The notes below the pieces were generated by a model. It did no database searches, was not told where the DNA came from, and saw nothing but the letters and a program-made list of their open reading frames with translations. From Gemmatimonadales bacterium (GTDB taxonomy: Bacteria; Gemmatimonadota; Gemmatimonadetes; Gemmatimonadales; GWC2-71-9), in NCBI GenBank assembly GCA_013813145.1, contig JACCSE010000163.1, positions 1 to 6,515 on the forward strand: DNA of 6,515 bases, in the 5' to 3' direction. A program made the position numbers and the translations under genes. Every line of letters starts with the position of its first letter. Position 1 is the stretch's first letter. This document shows, one piece after another, positions 4,767-6,515 of this stretch.

Positions 4767-6305
4767 CTATCGCATTACCCTGAACACCCATTCGAGCACC
4801 CGTTTCGCCCTCGGGGTCAGGCGGGTGCGGCTCCAGGCGTCAGCGGCTTTTCGGAAAACCTCGGACTGGGTGGGGTACGGGTGAATCGTGCCGCCGATCC
4901 TGCCCAGTCCCAGTCCTGCCGTCATCGCCACCCCGATCTCACCGATCATGTCCCCCGCGTGCTCCGCGACCAGTGTGGCGCCGAGGATCCGGTCGGTTCC
5001 CTGCCGGAGATGCACCCGGAAGAAACCTTCCTCCTCACCGTCGAGCACCGCCCGGTCCACGTCGTGCAGCGGGATCGTGATCGTATGCACCCGGTGCCCG
5101 GCCTCGGTCGCCTGGCGCTCCGACAGGCCCACGTGGGCCACCTCGGGCGAGGTGTAGGTCGCCCAGGGGACGATCAGACGGCTCGCCCGTCCACCGCCAA
5201 GCCCGAAGAAGAGCGCGTTGCCGATCACGAGCCGCGCCTGGGCATCGGCGGCGTGAGTGAACTTGTACTTGGAGGAAACGTCTCCGATCGCGTAAATGCG
5301 CGGATTGCTGGTTCGGAGCCGGTCGTCCACGGTCACGCCCCCGGCGTCGGCCCCGACCCCGGCGACTTCCAACCCGAGCCCTTCCACGTTGGGTGTCCGA
5401 CCAACGGCCGCGAGGATCCGATCGCAGGCGATCTGCTCGCTCCGGCCATCGCGCTCGACGGTCAGCACCGGCCCGCCGTCGCGACTCTCCACCCGGGTAA
5501 CCGCCGCCCGGTGGATAAATTGGACGCCGTGTCGCTGCATCGCGCGCTCCACGATGAGCCCGGCGTCGGGGTCCTCGCGGGGAAGGGCGTGGGCCTCGCG
5601 GTTCACCACAGTCACCTTGGAGCCGAGCCGGGCGAACGCCTGCGCCATCTCGCAGCCGATGGGCCCCGCGCCGAGGACCAGCAGGTGAGTCGGCAGCTCG
5701 GTGAGCGAGAAGATGGTTTCGTTGGTGAGGTACCCAGCGCTCGCGAGCCCAGGAATGCTCGGTGCCGCGGCCCGGCCGCCGGTGGCGATCACCGCCCGGC
5801 GGAATCGCAGCGTCTGCCCGTCCACCTCCGCCCGATCCCGCCCCGTGAACCGCGCCTCGCCGAGAAAGACGTCCACGCCCAGATCGCGAAACCGGGCCGC
5901 GCCGTCCACCCGGCTGATTCCGGCCCGGAGTCTCCGCATCCGCTCCATCACCTCACCGAAGTTGCCGGCGCCGGACACGCGCGGACCGCCGTAGACCCGA
6001 CTCGCGTCCGCCGCGGTCTGCCACGCACGCGCGGCACTGATGATCCCCTTCGATGGAACGCAACCCACGTTGAGGCAGTCGCCGCCCATGAGATGCCGCT
6101 CAACCAGCGCCACCCGGGCACCAAGACCCGCCGCGATCGAAGCGGTCACCAACCCCGCCGTCCCTGCTCCGATCACCACGAGGTGATAGCGCTCGCGCGC
6201 GCGGGGATTGACCCACTCCGCCGGGTGGACGTTGGCGACGAGCTGCCGGTTGTACTGGTCGAACGGCTCGACGCGGATCTCCCGCTCGGCACCCGTGCGT
6301 ATCAT
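4767..6305 (-). CDS. FAD/NAD(P)-dependent disulfide oxidoreductase, 'mercuric reductase'-like, without MerA mercury-binding cysteines
   Basis: The 512-residue protein is a class I pyridine nucleotide-disulfide oxidoreductase. A ~40-residue N-terminal extension (EPFDQYNRQLVANVHPAEW) precedes the FAD-binding GAGTAG at 46-51. The redox disulfide CLNVGC is at 77-82, followed by VPSK. The NAD(P) fold GAGPIG is at 212-217, with Asn-Arg (235-236) after the second strand, favouring NADPH. A second FAD motif, AIGDVSSKYKFTHAA, is at 339-353, and the dimerisation domain spans about 375-490. The extension and overall style match cytoplasmic proteins labelled mercuric reductase in several phyla. It lacks both the N-terminal heavy-metal domain and the C-terminal vicinal cysteines of MerA. 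The usual catalytic His-Pro-Thr of lipoamide dehydrogenase reads Tyr-Pro-Thr (477-479). No mer genes adjoin it, so its substrate is open. The start is ATG 6305 with GAGGAGG at 6318-6312. Confidence 0.93.
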   Translation of the reverse strand: MIRTGAEREIRVEPFDQYNRQLVANVHPAEWVNPRARERYHLVVIGAGTAGLVTASIAAGLGARVALVERHLMGGDCLNVGCVPSKGIISAARAWQTAADASRVYGGPRVSGAGNFGEVMERMRRLRAGISRVDGAARFRDLGVDVFLGEARFTGRDRAEVDGQTLRFRRAVIATGGRAAAPSIPGLASAGYLTNETIFSLTELPTHLLVLGAGPIGCEMAQAFARLGSKVTVVNREAHALPREDPDAGLIVERAMQRHGVQFIHRAAVTRVESRDGGPVLTVERDGRSEQIACDRILAAVGRTPNVEGLGLEVAGVGADAGGVTVDDRLRTSNPRIYAIGDVSSKYKFTHAADAQARLVIGNALFFGLGGGRASRLIVPWATYTSPEVAHVGLSERQATEAGHRVHTITIPLHDVDRAVLDGEEEGFFRVHLRQGTDRILGATLVAEHAGDMIGEIGVAMTAGLGLGRIGGTIHPYPTQSEVFRKAADAWSRTRLTPRAKRVLEWVFRVMR

Positions 6306-6515
6306 CGCTTGCCTCCTCGATACCTTACTGCCGATCCACGCAGCCCTCCGTGCGCGCCCTCACTCCGCTTAAAGCTGAGAGCCGGGGACGGCAAGCTCAG
6401 GACGATCTCGGACGCGTCTCTACGGGCGTGGGTCTCCAAACCCCGTCACGGCGCACGGAGGGGAGCGCCTGAACGCGAGGGGGGCGCCACCGGAGGACTG
6501 TGTGCTGGTCCGGAG
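6306..6515. other. Non-coding region upstream of the reductase with extensive inverted repeats
   Basis: No supported gene is visible. The region holds a perfect 12-bp inverted repeat, CCCTCCGTGCGC at 6344-6355 and GCGCACGGAGGG at 6451-6462. Between its arms are a two-part stem CTGAG/GCC with GGC/CTCAG (6375-6400) and a small hairpin near 6422-6446 (ACGGG/CCCGT or GGGT/ACCC). Directly next to it on the reductase side is CTGC/GCAG at 6328-6343. On the minus strand a weak promoter-like pair TTGCCG (6394-6389) and TTTAAG (6373-6368) is spaced 15 bp, within the repeat. The region could be a structured mRNA leader or a regulator-binding region. Confidence 0.5.
6312..6318 (-). promoter_or_regulatory. 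Strong ribosome binding site fixing the reductase start
   Basis: GAGGAGG on the minus strand lies 6 nt upstream of ATG 6305, close to ideal Shine-Dalgarno sequence and spacing. It is the strongest ribosome binding site in the window and supports including the ~40-residue N-terminal extension in the protein. Confidence 0.85.

Noticed and set aside
6421..6450. tRNA-like anticodon arm (GGGTCTCCAAACCC)
   Set aside because: There is no T-arm GTTCRA sequence, no D-arm and no acceptor stem at the required distances. Only a small hairpin is present.
6492..6515. Possible start of a divergent plus-strand gene (GGAGG followed by GTG) at the right edge
   Set aside because: Only about four codons are visible, so no coding signal can be assessed.
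6501..6515. Resemblance of CTGGTCCGGAG at the right edge to the conserved SRP RNA loop
   Set aside because: The match is too short and cut by the window end. The flanking SRP RNA features cannot be seen.
1..6515. CRISPR array or insertion-sequence transposase
   Set aside because: No regularly spaced direct repeats and no transposase or integrase motifs appear in any frame.

Overview
The window is a GC-rich piece of bacterial chromosome with tightly packed genes. A PadR regulator sits directly upstream of a large duplicated FtsX/MacB-type permease of the 'ADOP' kind (Acidobacterial Duplicated Orphan Permease). A two-gene module of a six-helix membrane protein and a small winged-helix regulator lies beside it. 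Together these suggest Gemmatimonadota or Acidobacteriota, with Gemmatimonadota somewhat preferred. This is inferred from gene content and protein style, not from a phylogenetic marker.

Layout. (1) Positions 1-914, minus strand: a six-helix membrane protein overlaps by 8 nt a winged-helix transcriptional regulator that runs off the left edge. (2) Positions 915-1034: a short divergent regulatory region with three inverted repeats, including a 19-bp dyad that is a good operator candidate. (3) Positions 1035-4031, plus strand: a PadR repressor, then the ADOP permease. The permease reading frame is broken twice (near 1490 and near 2692), so it is either a pseudogene or carries two indel errors. 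(4) Positions 4051-4503, minus strand, convergent with the permease: an MscL mechanosensitive channel with a C-terminal zinc ribbon. (5) Positions 4504-4766: a gene-poor gap with a possible mscL promoter and a REP-like palindromic repeat. (6) Positions 4767-6305, minus strand: an intact FAD/NAD(P) disulfide oxidoreductase of the group often annotated 'mercuric reductase', although it lacks the mercury-binding residues of true MerA. (7) Positions 6306-6515: no supported gene, but a strong ribosome binding site and a 12-bp perfect long-range inverted repeat that could fold the leader of the reductase mRNA.

How the genes fit together. The left half is two divergent regulator-plus-membrane-protein modules sharing one control region, consistent with paired regulation of envelope functions. 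The PadR protein probably represses its own operon, and hence the permease. The right half (mscL and the reductase) is housekeeping or stress related and shows no obvious functional link to the left half. I see no wholly new system. The points most worth a second look are the twice-frameshifted permease, the non-canonical active site of the reductase, the structured reductase leader, the REP-like element and the operator cluster.
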